Source: Lumbricus rubellus (taxonomy: Eukaryota > Annelida > Clitellata > Crassiclitellata > Lumbricidae). Taken from it: a stretch of DNA of 64,000 nt. A program made the translations under genes and the position numbers. The notes below the pieces were generated by a model. That model saw only the letters and a list, made by a program, of their open reading frames with translations. It had not been told where the DNA came from and made no database searches. Positions 1 to 11,100 of this stretch are shown here, one piece after another. Location: positions 5,439,845 through 5,503,844 of the forward strand of contig OX243827.1 of the NCBI GenBank assembly GCA_945859605.1. The letters run 5' to 3'. The number at the start of each line of letters is the position of its first letter. The first letter of the stretch is position 1.

Positions 1-257
1 AATGAATTAGTAAGAGCTACCAACCTATGGCTGCCCAGATTAGAATGAATTAGCAAGAGCTACCAACCTATGGCTGCCAGATTAGAATGAATTAGCAAGA
101 GCTACCAACCTATGGTTGCCCAGATTAAAATGAATTAGCAAGAGCTACCAACCTATGGTTGCCCAGATTAAAATGAATTAGCAAGAGCTACCAACCTATG
201 GATGCCCAGATTAGAATGATTTAGCAAGAGCTACTAACCTATGGTTGCCCAGATTAG
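1..257. repeat. Tandem repeat, six units of 42-43 bp
   Basis: Six head-to-tail copies of a 43-bp unit (core gaattagcaagagctacc, then aacctatggttgcccagatt) fill the first 257 bases. Copies differ by one to three substitutions; the second copy is one base shorter. The array is cut by the window edge, so its full length is unknown. It lies downstream of the last visible exon of the SLC5 gene. Confidence 0.95.
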
Positions 258-449
258 AAGCGAAGAAACGATGTTGATGATTGGTCCGAGCGCCGGATAA
301 AGTAATGGAGAGAATTTGTAGACTTCGTTAAACGAACTCCTGAATAGAAAAGATTTCATTGTATCATTCAATAATTACATTGGATACAACAAAATTAAAG
401 TAATGTGATTCATTGATATGCAATTTAATTAAGAATTGTTCCCTATCGC

Positions 450-800
450 CAATGGAGACATTATTACATGCTGGAATTTCTGCGCTGGCTCCCTGTCCGC
501 CAGCGCATTGAATTTGCGGTCGCTTCCTTTATAATATGGCGATGCGAACTGGGTCTTGCTCCAACTTACCTACTTGAACTTTGTCAGCTTGTGTCGGGTA
601 CTCGTACTAGACGATCTCTACGTTCAGTTCAGAGCAGGGGAGTGCTCTTAGCTCCGTTTGCTCGTGCTCCAATCATGCAAAGCCGGCTATTCTGTGATAG
701 ACCTGGTGGTATGGAATGGCCTCACTCTTGAGTTGCGCCTGTTCCCTAGATCACTCTCTGAAACATTCTATAAGCATTTTAAAACTGCTTTTTTTACATT
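450..800 (+). mobile_element. LINE remnant, reverse transcriptase C-terminal end, frameshifted
   Basis: The forward translation reads LRWLPVRQRIEF, then GLAPTYLLELCQ and RRSLRS. After a frame change near 660-690 it continues with VWNGLTLELRLFPRS and ETFYKHFKTAFF. This order (WLPVRxRI, LAPxYL, RRSLRS, WNxLPxELR) is the usual C-terminal end of non-LTR retrotransposon polyproteins. No start, no upstream RT core and at least one frameshift, so it is a dead 5'-truncated fragment. Confidence 0.8.
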
Positions 801-1332
801 GCTGAAGTCTGAAGCTTCCTTGAAAAGGTGCTATATGGAACTTCATGGTCAAGAGCGCAGTTGACAATGCAAGTAGGCTGAATGAAACTGGAATATTATA
901 TCAGCTGAATCAAGGCAAGATCCCTTTGCCTTATTGAAGGATGAGGACCAGAATGAGGATTCTGCATTTAATATACGTGATCATAAAACAGATCACTCTC
1001 ATATTATTATATATGATTCTGTTATCAAACTGACAGTCGTATTGTAGAACCGACTGCAGAAGTGAAAGACGAAACCTGGGATGACCATGCAATGAGATGA
1101 GAATTACACTGTAGTCAATTCGAGAGCATATGAACTGATTTGCAACTTAGGAAGAAAAAGATGAAAAAGATGGAGATTCCATGAGATGAGCAGATATTAA
1201 CATAATTATTATTAAGACAGAGCGGAGTGAAGCATGCTGATGACCTATAGGTATAAGCTGACCATCTAGAATTCTAGATTATACAAATCGAGGCCTACAG
1301 GTGCTATGCATGTATATATATATATATATATA
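801..1332. other. Non-coding stretch between the LINE remnant and a mariner-like element
   Basis: No convincing gene or exon. The stretch ends in a short TA run (about 1315-1332) used as the insertion site of the next element. It probably belongs to the last visible SLC5 intron, because the final SLC5 exon or exons should lie to the left; I could not find one here. Confidence 0.4.
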
Positions 1333-2135
1333 CAGGGTGGGCCATAAAAAGTGAGACCGCCTACGCGGTTTTGCTAATATTTCGGCGAAAAATAAGAATT
1401 TTTTGATCAAAATTTACTGACTTAAAGCCAATTCATATCTACGTATAATAGCCAAATTTCATAAAGATATGTCCAACAGAACAAAAGTTATACCACTTTT
1501 TGTGAGACCACCCATCGTTTTTTGATGATTCAAAAACACGTTATGAACAAATGAGCAAAAAACGAGTTTCTTAAGTCAAGTTTCAAATAATTTTTTGTCG
1601 AAAGTAACATGATAACTTGTGTTCAAAATGTCCCCCACTCCTACCCAAACATGTTCTGAACCTATTTGTAAAGTTTCCGATGGTCTTGTTGATAGGTTTC
1701 ATAGCGAAGTCTTCCCATATCAACTCACAATCAGCCTTAAATTCTCCTATCGTTTTTGGACCCAACAAATCGCTGGGTATACTCACTAAAAGTGATATAA
1801 CTTTTGTTCCGTTTGAAAGTTTTGTGTGAAATTTGGTAGTTAGGCGTAGGTATGAATGCCCTTGAAGCCTGTGAAATTTCATATGAGAATTCCTATTTTT
1901 GGCCAATATTTGTTACCTTTTTGCGTAACGTGTTTTTGATCATCAAAAAACGATGGGTGGTCTCACTAAAAGTGGTATAACTTTTGTTCTGTTGGACATA
2001 TCTTTATGAAATTTGGCTATTATACGTAGATATGAATTGGCTTTAAGTTAGTAAAATTTGATTAAAAAATTCTTATTTTTCGCCGAAATATTAGCAAAAC
2101 CGCGTAGGCGGTCTCACTTTTTATGGCCCACCCTG
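1333..2135 (-). mobile_element. Mariner-like (TA-duplicating) element with ~210-bp inverted arms
   Basis: The ends are CAGGGTGGGCCATAAAAAG and its reverse complement, flanked by TA (1331-1332, 2136-2137). Arms of about 210 bp (1333-1545 and 1920-2135) are inverted copies. A diverged direct copy of the right arm lies inside at about 1795-1910. On the minus strand the middle translates to FTNRFRTCLGRSGGHFEH, matching the C-terminal end of mariner transposases (RLRxC...GGHFEH). The catalytic region is missing, so it is non-autonomous. The right end lies 12 nt from an SLC5 splice donor. Confidence 0.85.
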
Positions 2136-2147
2136 TATATATAATAC

Positions 2148-5100
2148 CTGGAAGGCAATGTCGACGGTACAGCGTGTGCTGTGTCATTGAACATCGTCAT
2201 TGTATCGTTTGTGAGAATCGTCATCATTATCGTCATGTTGTTGTTGTTTGCGCTGAGTATGAGCGACGAGCATCCGTCGATGGCAGTCAGCAGACGTGGA
2301 TGATAGACTCCAGTGATGAGAGTTCCAATGGTTAGCCAACAGCTCACGATGAGACTGAGCAGACAACCAGCCACTGCGGACTACAAGCCATCATCACTTT
2401 CATCATCACTTTCATCATCAACGCTATGCATGCTTCCAACCTATGCGACACATCCGTTAACTCTTATCTGCTTCGAAGACTATAGCGACAGATAGTTGTT
2501 GAAATTTTTAACTTACATGTACACATTGTATCAAAAATAATCAGTAACAATCTTCGTTCATCGTCATATCAACTAATTTGAATACAGTATGATTACAAAT
2601 CATATAGTATGAAAAAATGATCAGAGGCTATAATAGCAAGAGTCGCTTTCATCTATCTGGCAGCCATGCAAGTCGTCCCCATCACGTCCTCCTCCTTCTA
2701 TTCCTCCTCCTCCTATTCCTATTCGGTCTAGCAACGCCATAAATTTGGTGATTGAAAGCTGAGTCGATCCGCGTCCGTGCTGATCTTCTGCAACAATGTG
2801 TCAGAGTGCTAGAGTTCACCTCAGCCCTCCTCTGTATTAATCCATCTGAATATACGTTAATCTAAAATCTTTCCAAGAAAGCATTCTGCTCTTCTATCAC
2901 CGGCCTGAAAAATAGTTTGCATTACTGTCCCTACTGTAATACCGCTGCATAGGCTTACCTATTCCATGTATAGGCAACAACGATCATGTGTAGCCTATAA
3001 GCAGATGAGGGAGTGAGAGTATGAGAAATGTTCCCGCCAATATATAGAGTCAACAAGAATTTGCCACTGAAAGAATGATTTATATTATAATAAATTATTA
3101 TAGACATAAAATATCGATTTTCTGTTTACCGCTGTATCGATGAATGGAAAAAGAATTCCGACGATGTAGATGCCAGCAGCTGGACCAAAAGTTGCATTTA
3201 CAAATGACAGGGAAAGCTGAAAGACCGTCGAACCCTTGGCTAACATCATGAAGAGAGCCAATAGGATGGTCAGTACCCCAAATACAACACCTGCAATATT
3301 TTGCATTAAAAAGTTTTGCTAATTTATTTTCTATGCTACGAAATACAATATCTTCAGAAAATTCATCTACTCACGTAGTGAAGCGTAATAGGCAATAGGC
3401 CTACTTAGCCTACTTATTTAATTTGAATGAGTTCTTTTATTTTTTACAAATACTGTAAAAACGAAAGAAGTCAATCAAATTAAATAAACAGGCAAGCTTA
3501 GTGTGCTTAGCTATAAATACATTATAGGTCTATGTAGTCCAAAACCTTCAGATGTTGAAGTCCTTGAAGTCCCGGTCAAGGGTCGAGATCTGTAGGCATA
3601 TATACGTACGGTACGTCATTATGAAAAGTAGGTTCAAAACGAGTTTTCTAGCTCATTTACAACCTGTTTCGAAAAAGCTCTTGCACACGAGTTCTTACGT
3701 TCTACAGTTTTACTCGACCCAAACCACCATGGACTTGCGGACAATCATTTTGACTTCAACGCAGCGCTCGTGAATAAGCTGGTGCCCCGCGCTTGGCTTT
3801 AGAGTGGCGCTTTAGAAATTCGGAGATTACGATTACGATTACGGTTACGTTGAGGTAATTTTTAGTACTGAAACATTGACGTTTAGAATAGAAGAATCCA
3901 GCAGGGAGAAGCTGACAATGTTTACAGTAAATGGCCATGCAGCACCAATGTTTGATGTCGTGGAATGCTTCAGGCATTAGGCCTACATAACATCAGTAGG
4001 GGCTCCACCAAAGGCTACTGCCTATTTTGCTCTTGACCTGCCTATCACCTTCAAAAAAATCCGTGGAATTTTAATATCCTCCTTTTATTAATTTTAGTTT
4101 CTTCGACCCGCTGAATGAATTATTTCTCTGACCCTTATACGACCCAATGAAATTGTATAGGCTATAGCTGGTGCCACCCGTACGCGACATGAATTTAACT
4201 GCAGTCCACCATGTATAGACCTACGCTATAATAGGCGTCTTATTTCTCGTTGTTTCATAGAACAGTTTCATATGAGCAATCCTTACTTAGCAGTTTGGCT
4301 AGAATGGCGCTTATCTTGTCCGGCATTCCTTTGCCTCCGTTGCATCGTGCGTACATTGGTTGAAGGACGTCGCTCAGACATGTGGCTGCAAGACCACTCT
4401 GACCAGAAGACAACGTGCTACAATGTACCAATCATTATACGACCACTGCAATTGTGGAGTTGATACTTTTGCAGGTCAATGTGAAGGGAAAACGATACAT
4501 TTTACGCATTTCCTATTCAGTAAACATTAACATCAGAGGTCCTCGTCACTGCTAGGCCTATGGCACTTAACACAAGCAGAACAGAAACGGAAAATAGTAC
4601 ATTATAATTTGATAAACTTTGTATATTTAGTCATTTCATTCAAAGTTAGTTTGCAACATAATGCGAGTCCACATAAATAGAACAATATTTTCTGGATTTT
4701 TTCCATATTGTGACCTTGCAAAAACATTGGAATGTGTAAGATTTTGCATCATTGTTTTTGGAGAAGGTAGGAAGGTAGCAAACCGGGCAAAGAATAAGCA
4801 GGTAACTGGTAATCAAAATATGGCAATTCCCTCGTATTTTCCTCTGAAACTCACCTTTATAACCGTAAAATAACCTCTGAACTCGGAAGAATTTAGGCTA
4901 CAGAGTTGTAGATTAAAAAGAGAAATTTGAATTTTATTTGCTCTGAAATTTTTAACCAGTGATTAAGTGACTTCAGAGTGGGAAAAAATCTTCGTTCTTC
5001 GATAATTTTAGCGATTAAAAATTAAGAAAAGACTCATTTTCAAGACTCGATCTTGTGCGCGCCTTCAGTCCGAGAATTTAAGTGGTCCATACTATATGTT

Positions 5101-8100
5101 CCGTGATAAGTTAGTGTATACTCTATGTGATAGGTAAACGTGGATCAGTATTAAATATTAACACGAAACACTCTAGATTAAGAACCGTAGCCTACTCATC
5201 AATATTTGTTTTGGATGTGACTTGCTATAAGTAGGCTACTTAAGAATGAACCCGTTGTTTCGCTGGGTGCTTTGGTTTTCTTGCATTATATACAGGAGAA
5301 TTGAATTGGAATCATATTCTGTCGTTTGAACCACTCACCTCAACGAAGCACTGACTATTGATCCAACAAAAAGACCTGAAATTCCCGGCAGAAACTGAAA
5401 CAACTCGAGAACCAACAACGGAATCATCTACAACCAGCAATTGACAAGTCGCCCGTCACACAAACGAATAAATCCATCTACAAGTCGATACAATGAAGCG
5501 TATACGTGTTAAGTGTTTACTAACAAAATCCTAATAACCCCGCAAGCATTGGGACTTGGGCAATTCCAGGCAACGACGTTCGTGTTGGGTCTATGCAGAG
5601 GTCAACTCCGCCATCCGCTGTAGTCGCTAAAGTCATCAAGTAGTAACCAGTCACTCAGCTATCGACTGCTAACGACTTGGTTCAGCTATCGACTGCTAGC
5701 GACTTGGTTCACTCAGTATTTTACATTTTGTTTTCATGAGCACGCTCTCTGAATTTGGATTTTTCCAGAAGGCTTCGATCAGCAGCAGGACAGAAGAGAA
5801 ATTTCCTTAATATAATTATGGTACGAATTATATAGTGGAGCAGACTAACAAGTAATCAGTCGATGTCCAGTATTTTAATCTAGGCATCTCTATGGGGAAA
5901 GTCCACTCATAAATTACCCCTCCCAACATCGATTTTTTTAAATTTACGCACTGCAATGGTAACATTTTAGACTGTCCTTTTAACTAAATTTCTCATGATT
6001 TCATTGCTAAAAGACTTGGTTTAAGACTTCAATAAAATAATGTCCATTTTCTCATCATTTAATTTTTTAAAATTTCAAACTGTAGCCTAATCTTAATAAA
6101 ATTGCTCGTTATTTCAGTGCCCATAAATGGTAGCACTTTTCTGCTGTCAGCTTAAAAAATTGCTAATTTTTCAATGCTGATAGCCATGGTTTAAGACTTC
6201 ACCTCCCAATTGCTTCATTTTTTATTTGCACACTGTAACCGTTGCTTTTAAAGCTGCCATCGTAGCAAAATTACTCATGATTTCAATAAATGAGCCCTGC
6301 CATTTTTGAGATTTTTTTATTTGCGCAAGTAAACGTAGGCCTATAGCATTTTGGGCTGTTATCATAAAAATTGCTCATTATGAATAAACAGTGTACACCA
6401 TGAGTCAAAAAAGTAGGCCAAATTGTTTTTCATATATCTCTAATGCCTGATAACATATCACGCTAAAAAATTTCCAAATATTTAGAGAAGTGGACCAATA
6501 ATATGATTCCAAAATTTCAAGAGATAAACTTGAACGGATGAAAAGATAATTATGAATCTTTCAACTTCATATGCCGAAATTGCAGTTTACAAGCAATTTT
6601 CTGCCAGATTTAATAAAAAGTAAGCTAAACGGTTTTTCTTATATCTCCAATGCCTGATAATTAATCATACCAACATTTTCCAGAGATTTAGAGGATTGAA
6701 CCAGGAATAGGATTCCGAAATATCATGTCATAAATTTGAACGGATAGAAAAATATGAATATTTAAACTTCAGCTTCAGAAATTTCTGTTTTCAGCAAGTC
6801 TGCTATGGTGTTCGTTGCGGTTTTGATGCTTGATAGTTCCCAATTTTTGGTCTTCAGGGATCCTGGAGTAAAATTAACGGAGTAGGCCCTATACTATCGC
6901 AATATTCTGCTGTCACAACATCTTCCACCAGTCCTGTTATCAGAAATCTATAGCCCCAGAAGGCTGTTTTCTTTTTCAACAGAACAGCGCCAGCCCACGA
7001 TTCTAGGGGGTTTGACCACCGGACGATTGACCACCGGACGGTTGACCACCGGACGATTGACCACTGCGGACGTTTGACCATCGACCGATTGACCACCGGA
7101 CGATTGACCACCGGACGATTGACCATCGCTTGATTTTTATAAAACTTTACGACACAGACTCAATGTACCACATAATCTATTTAATATGTAGCCTAATCGA
7201 ATAATAATAGGATGTGAAATGCGAAAATATACTCAAGCGACTGTAAAGCGTTATTAAAAATGTGTTAAACCACAGTTAACTAAGATATTAGATAAATGTG
7301 CTACTTTTATAATTGTGATATGCTATTTCATGTAGCCTAGGCCTACATGTATGCAGGTCTACATATAAGAATTAAAAGAAGCCGACGACGTTTATCTTTA
7401 CTAGCGGTAAATACTACATTTTCTTTCATCATTAGTTAATAAATTTAAGTCACCACTAGACCGATGGTCAATCGTCCGGTGGTCAATCATCCGGGGGTCA
7501 ACCGTCCGGTGGTCAATAGTCCGCGCACCCAGCCCACAGAGCCAAGGAAACCATCGAAATGCTGACAAGAGAGACGTCATTTCCAGTGGCGGCGCCAGGA
7601 TTTTTGTTTTGGGGGGGCTGAAGCCCTAGGTCCTTCCTCCCTCATAATTATTGCAAGCGCCGAAGGCGCGAAGCTGCGAGTGCCGAAGGCACGAAGCCCG
7701 TACCGACTAGGGGGTCTGGGGGAGCGTCGTAAGCTCCCCCAGCGGGGTCTGGGGCGGAGCCCCAGCCGCCAACGCATTTTTAGCTCTGTTGACCTTAACT
7801 GGAGCCCTTTTAAGGCTCTTTTTTGACAGCTATTTATGCACGATAAAATCATGAAAACAAAGGGGTCTGTGGCGGAGCCCCAGCCACCAACGAATATTTA
7901 GCTCTGTTGCCCTCAAATGGAGCTCTTATAAGACTCTTTTTTCCAGCTATTTATGCACGATAAAATTACGAAAACAACGGGGTCTGGGGCGGAGTCCCAG
8001 CCACCAACGCATCCTTCGCTCTGTTGACCTCAACTGGAGCTCTTTGAAGGCTCTTTTTTGACAACTGTTTATGCACGATAAAACTATGAAAACAACGGGG

Positions 8101-11100
8101 TTTGGGGCGGAGCCTCAGCCACCAACGCATCCTTCGCTCTGTTGACCTCAACTGGAGCTCTTTTAAGGCTCTTTTTTGACAACTATTTATGCACGATAAA
8201 ATCGTGAAAACAACGGGGCCTGGTGCGGAGCCCCAGCCACCAGCGCATTTTTTAGCTTTGTTGACCTCAACTGGAGCTTTTTTAAGGCTCTTTTTGACAC
8301 CTATTATTTTATGCACGATAAAAATCCTGAAAAGAACGGAGTCTGGGGCAGAGCCCCTGCCACCAACGCATTTTTAGCTCTGTTGACCTCAACTGGAGCC
8401 CTTTTTAGCTCCTTTTGACAGCTCTTTATGCACGAAAAAATCATGAAAACAGCGGGGTCTGGGGCAGAGCCCCAGCCACCAACGCATTTTAAGCTCTGTT
8501 GACCTCAACTGTATTATATGCGGTTATTAGGATAAGCACTCTACGCTATGATTGGGCTACATAGTTGATTTCATTACCGTTGGTCACTGTGTAGCTTTCT
8601 TATTCGAAGTTAGCAGTTGTAGAAATTTTCCTCGTTTTGTTTGGGGGGGCTGAGCCGCCGATAGGAGGGGCTTAGCCCCCCCTAGCCCCCCCCCTGGCGC
8701 CGCCACTGGTCATTTCTCCCACATTATGGCCTCCAAACAGCCCATATTTGAATCCTGTCGACTATAAAGTGTGGAGCGTGATGCAAGACCGAGTCTATCA
8801 GACAACAATCCATGATATAAACGATCTGAAGCAACCAACGCTTGTTGGAAGTGTTGGAAGGCCTGGACCAGAGGATAATTGACGATGCTGTTGCGTAATG
8901 CATGACGCTAGCGCTTCCAGGATTGCGTGCAAGCAGGAGGAGGACATTTTAAGCATCTTAATTAATTAAATAATCAAACTATACTATTGGGGTCATGTTG
9001 TTAGTTCAATTCTCTACATATCTGGAAAATATTAAATATCAGGCATTAGAGATATAAGGAAACATTTTATTGAATGTAACAGAAAATTGCTTGTAAACTA
9101 AAATTTTGTCATATGAAGTTTAAATATTCATATCTTTTTACCCGTTCAACTTTACCTCATGAAATTTTTGAATCATATTTTTGGTCCACTTCTCTAAATA
9201 TTTGGAAACGTTTAGCGTGATATGTTATCAGGCATTAGAGATATACGAAAAACAATTTGGCTTAGTTTTTTTTACTCACGGTGTATAACACGATAGAAAT
9301 TCACGATGGTAATTATGAATATTTCTTAAATATTTGGGGGGGGGGGTACAAGCATCTCCGTTCCCACACCACAAACATTGGAAGACCGTCCCCCATGTCC
9401 GCCCTAAGTCTCCGCCCATGTAATGTTTATCTCTTATAAAGTATAAAGTATGAATGATCTGACTGTTGGTTAATATCAGTTTGTCTTGACTGACCTGATC
9501 TGGTTTTTGAACACGGCCTTGTCTTAACGGGTCACAACGGCTGTAGTAAGCGTACAGAACCAATCCATTGCCCGTGAATAGTGTTAAGAAGAGCAGAAAG
9601 AGCGGGATATTCAAATAGATGGCTCTGAAATCAAAACATCAATTTTTTACCTCATAATATATGAATTTTTATTGCGACCCTTTCAGAACTGAATGAAGCA
9701 ACACAATTCTTTATTCTTGTTCGTGTTCTTAATTCTTCTTGTTCGTGCTCGTTGTTTGTTCTATTGTTGTATTTACAAATTAATGCATTGTGCGTTTTGT
9801 GCTTTCTCTCAAAGACAAACTCATGAAAGGCGCTCAATGTGGGCAAATGTGCATACATTAGTGTATAGGGTGGATCATAAAAAGTAATCGCCTAATACAT
9901 GTTTTTATCAATTGTTTGGCCAAAAGTAAGAATTTTTAATCAAGTTTTTCAGGCATAAAGTTGCGTTTAAGCCGGTAAAGTACGATATAAAAATTTCTTA
10001 CTTCTGGCCAAGATATTGACAAACAATATCAACCTTAGATGACTTTTTTCTCCATCCTGTGTAGACAGCATGTGTGAGTTTATGTATGTATTTTATCTGC
10101 ATCTTATCTGGGAGCACTACTGTTTCTACGTGTTTTCTTAAAACTTTTCTTTTCCCAGGGAGATCTTCGCGCTAGGAGCGGCTCTGATTAAATCTAAAAA
10201 TAGTATAGTATATAGTAACGGTATGTGTCATCGTAAATATATTAGCGCAAAAGCGTATCTTAATATGTATTCTTTCAATCACTATGTATGTATGTATGTA
10301 TGTATGTATGTATGTATGTATGTATGTATGTATGTATGTATGTATGTATGTATGTATGTATGTATGTATGTATGTATGTATGTATGTATGTATGTATGTA
10401 TGTATGTATGTATGTATGTATTTATTTATTTATTTATGTTTTATGTATGTATAAATACATGTACAATGTATGTACGTATAGCCTATGTATGCAATATCAG
10501 AAGCTTTGCATCAGGGCTGAACCCATTGCCTGCACGGGTGCAGTGTTTCAGGGATCTGTCTTCGGCCCTTAATTGCTTACAGTCTTTACTTCCACTAATA
10601 ATCATAATAGATAATCACAATGAAGTCCAATTACAGCAGTGATATGGAGATGACACTCAGCTCCATAATTATAGCTCTAACGCACACCGCACAGATCACC
10701 AGTCTATGCGCCAGCAGGCTTATATTTGAGGAGTGCCTCTCACGTGTATTATATATAGGACTTATACAAAGTAGGCTATAGGAAGCATGTCTCTGTTTGA
10801 ACGGTTTCGCAAGTCTGAGGCAATTTTGCTCGTGTCACACCAGCCTCTGCGTTCTTTTCTTGCAGTCAAGCTGGTCGACATGCATACATGCACATTATCG
10901 TGAGATTCGTTGATGTGCAAAATAGATAGAGGGTTGCGAATATTTGATGTTCTTACATTTTGACATCTCTTTCTGACTTCAGAGTACAATATCGCTGAAC
11001 CCAGACTTGTCCGGAGATGTACGGATTGACGACACGGAATATTCCGCCGATGAGAAAAGCCCAGAACGTCGACCGGAGAAATGGATTCGGATTAAATCTG

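Larger units (their letters stand above)
6396..9283 (+). mobile_element. Mariner element split by two younger insertions
   Basis: Inverted ends CACCATGAGTCAAAAAAG and the complement of CACCGTGAGTAAAAAAAAC are flanked by TA. About 200 bp of each end are inverted copies carrying the phrase atctctaatgcctgataaca, and the left arm holds a second diverged copy (about 6600-6800). Broken forward coding matches mariner transposase: VKING near 6870, then APAHRAKETIEML after 6985/7531, then WPPNSPYLNPVDYKVW at about 8722-8770 and RIIDDAV. The N-terminal DNA-binding part is absent and frames are broken, so it is dead. The coding run is interrupted at 6998 and 7583 by the two elements listed next. Confidence 0.85.

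Noticed and set aside
1..257. Possible CRISPR-like array
   Set aside because: Units are directly adjacent with no unique spacers, and the context is an animal genome; it is a simple tandem repeat.
3350..3400. Possible extra SLC5 exon near a gtgagtag donor (about 3370)
   Set aside because: No matching acceptor or SLC5-like residues, and the flanking exons already join in phase without it.
7577..8316. Minus-strand frames with repeated residues (LQLRSTE, KKSLKKAPVEVN)
   Set aside because: They read through the 118-bp tandem units of a transposon.
10223..10642. 139-codon frame of Met-Tyr-Val-Cys repeats
   Set aside because: It is a read-through of the GTAT microsatellite with no independent coding signal.
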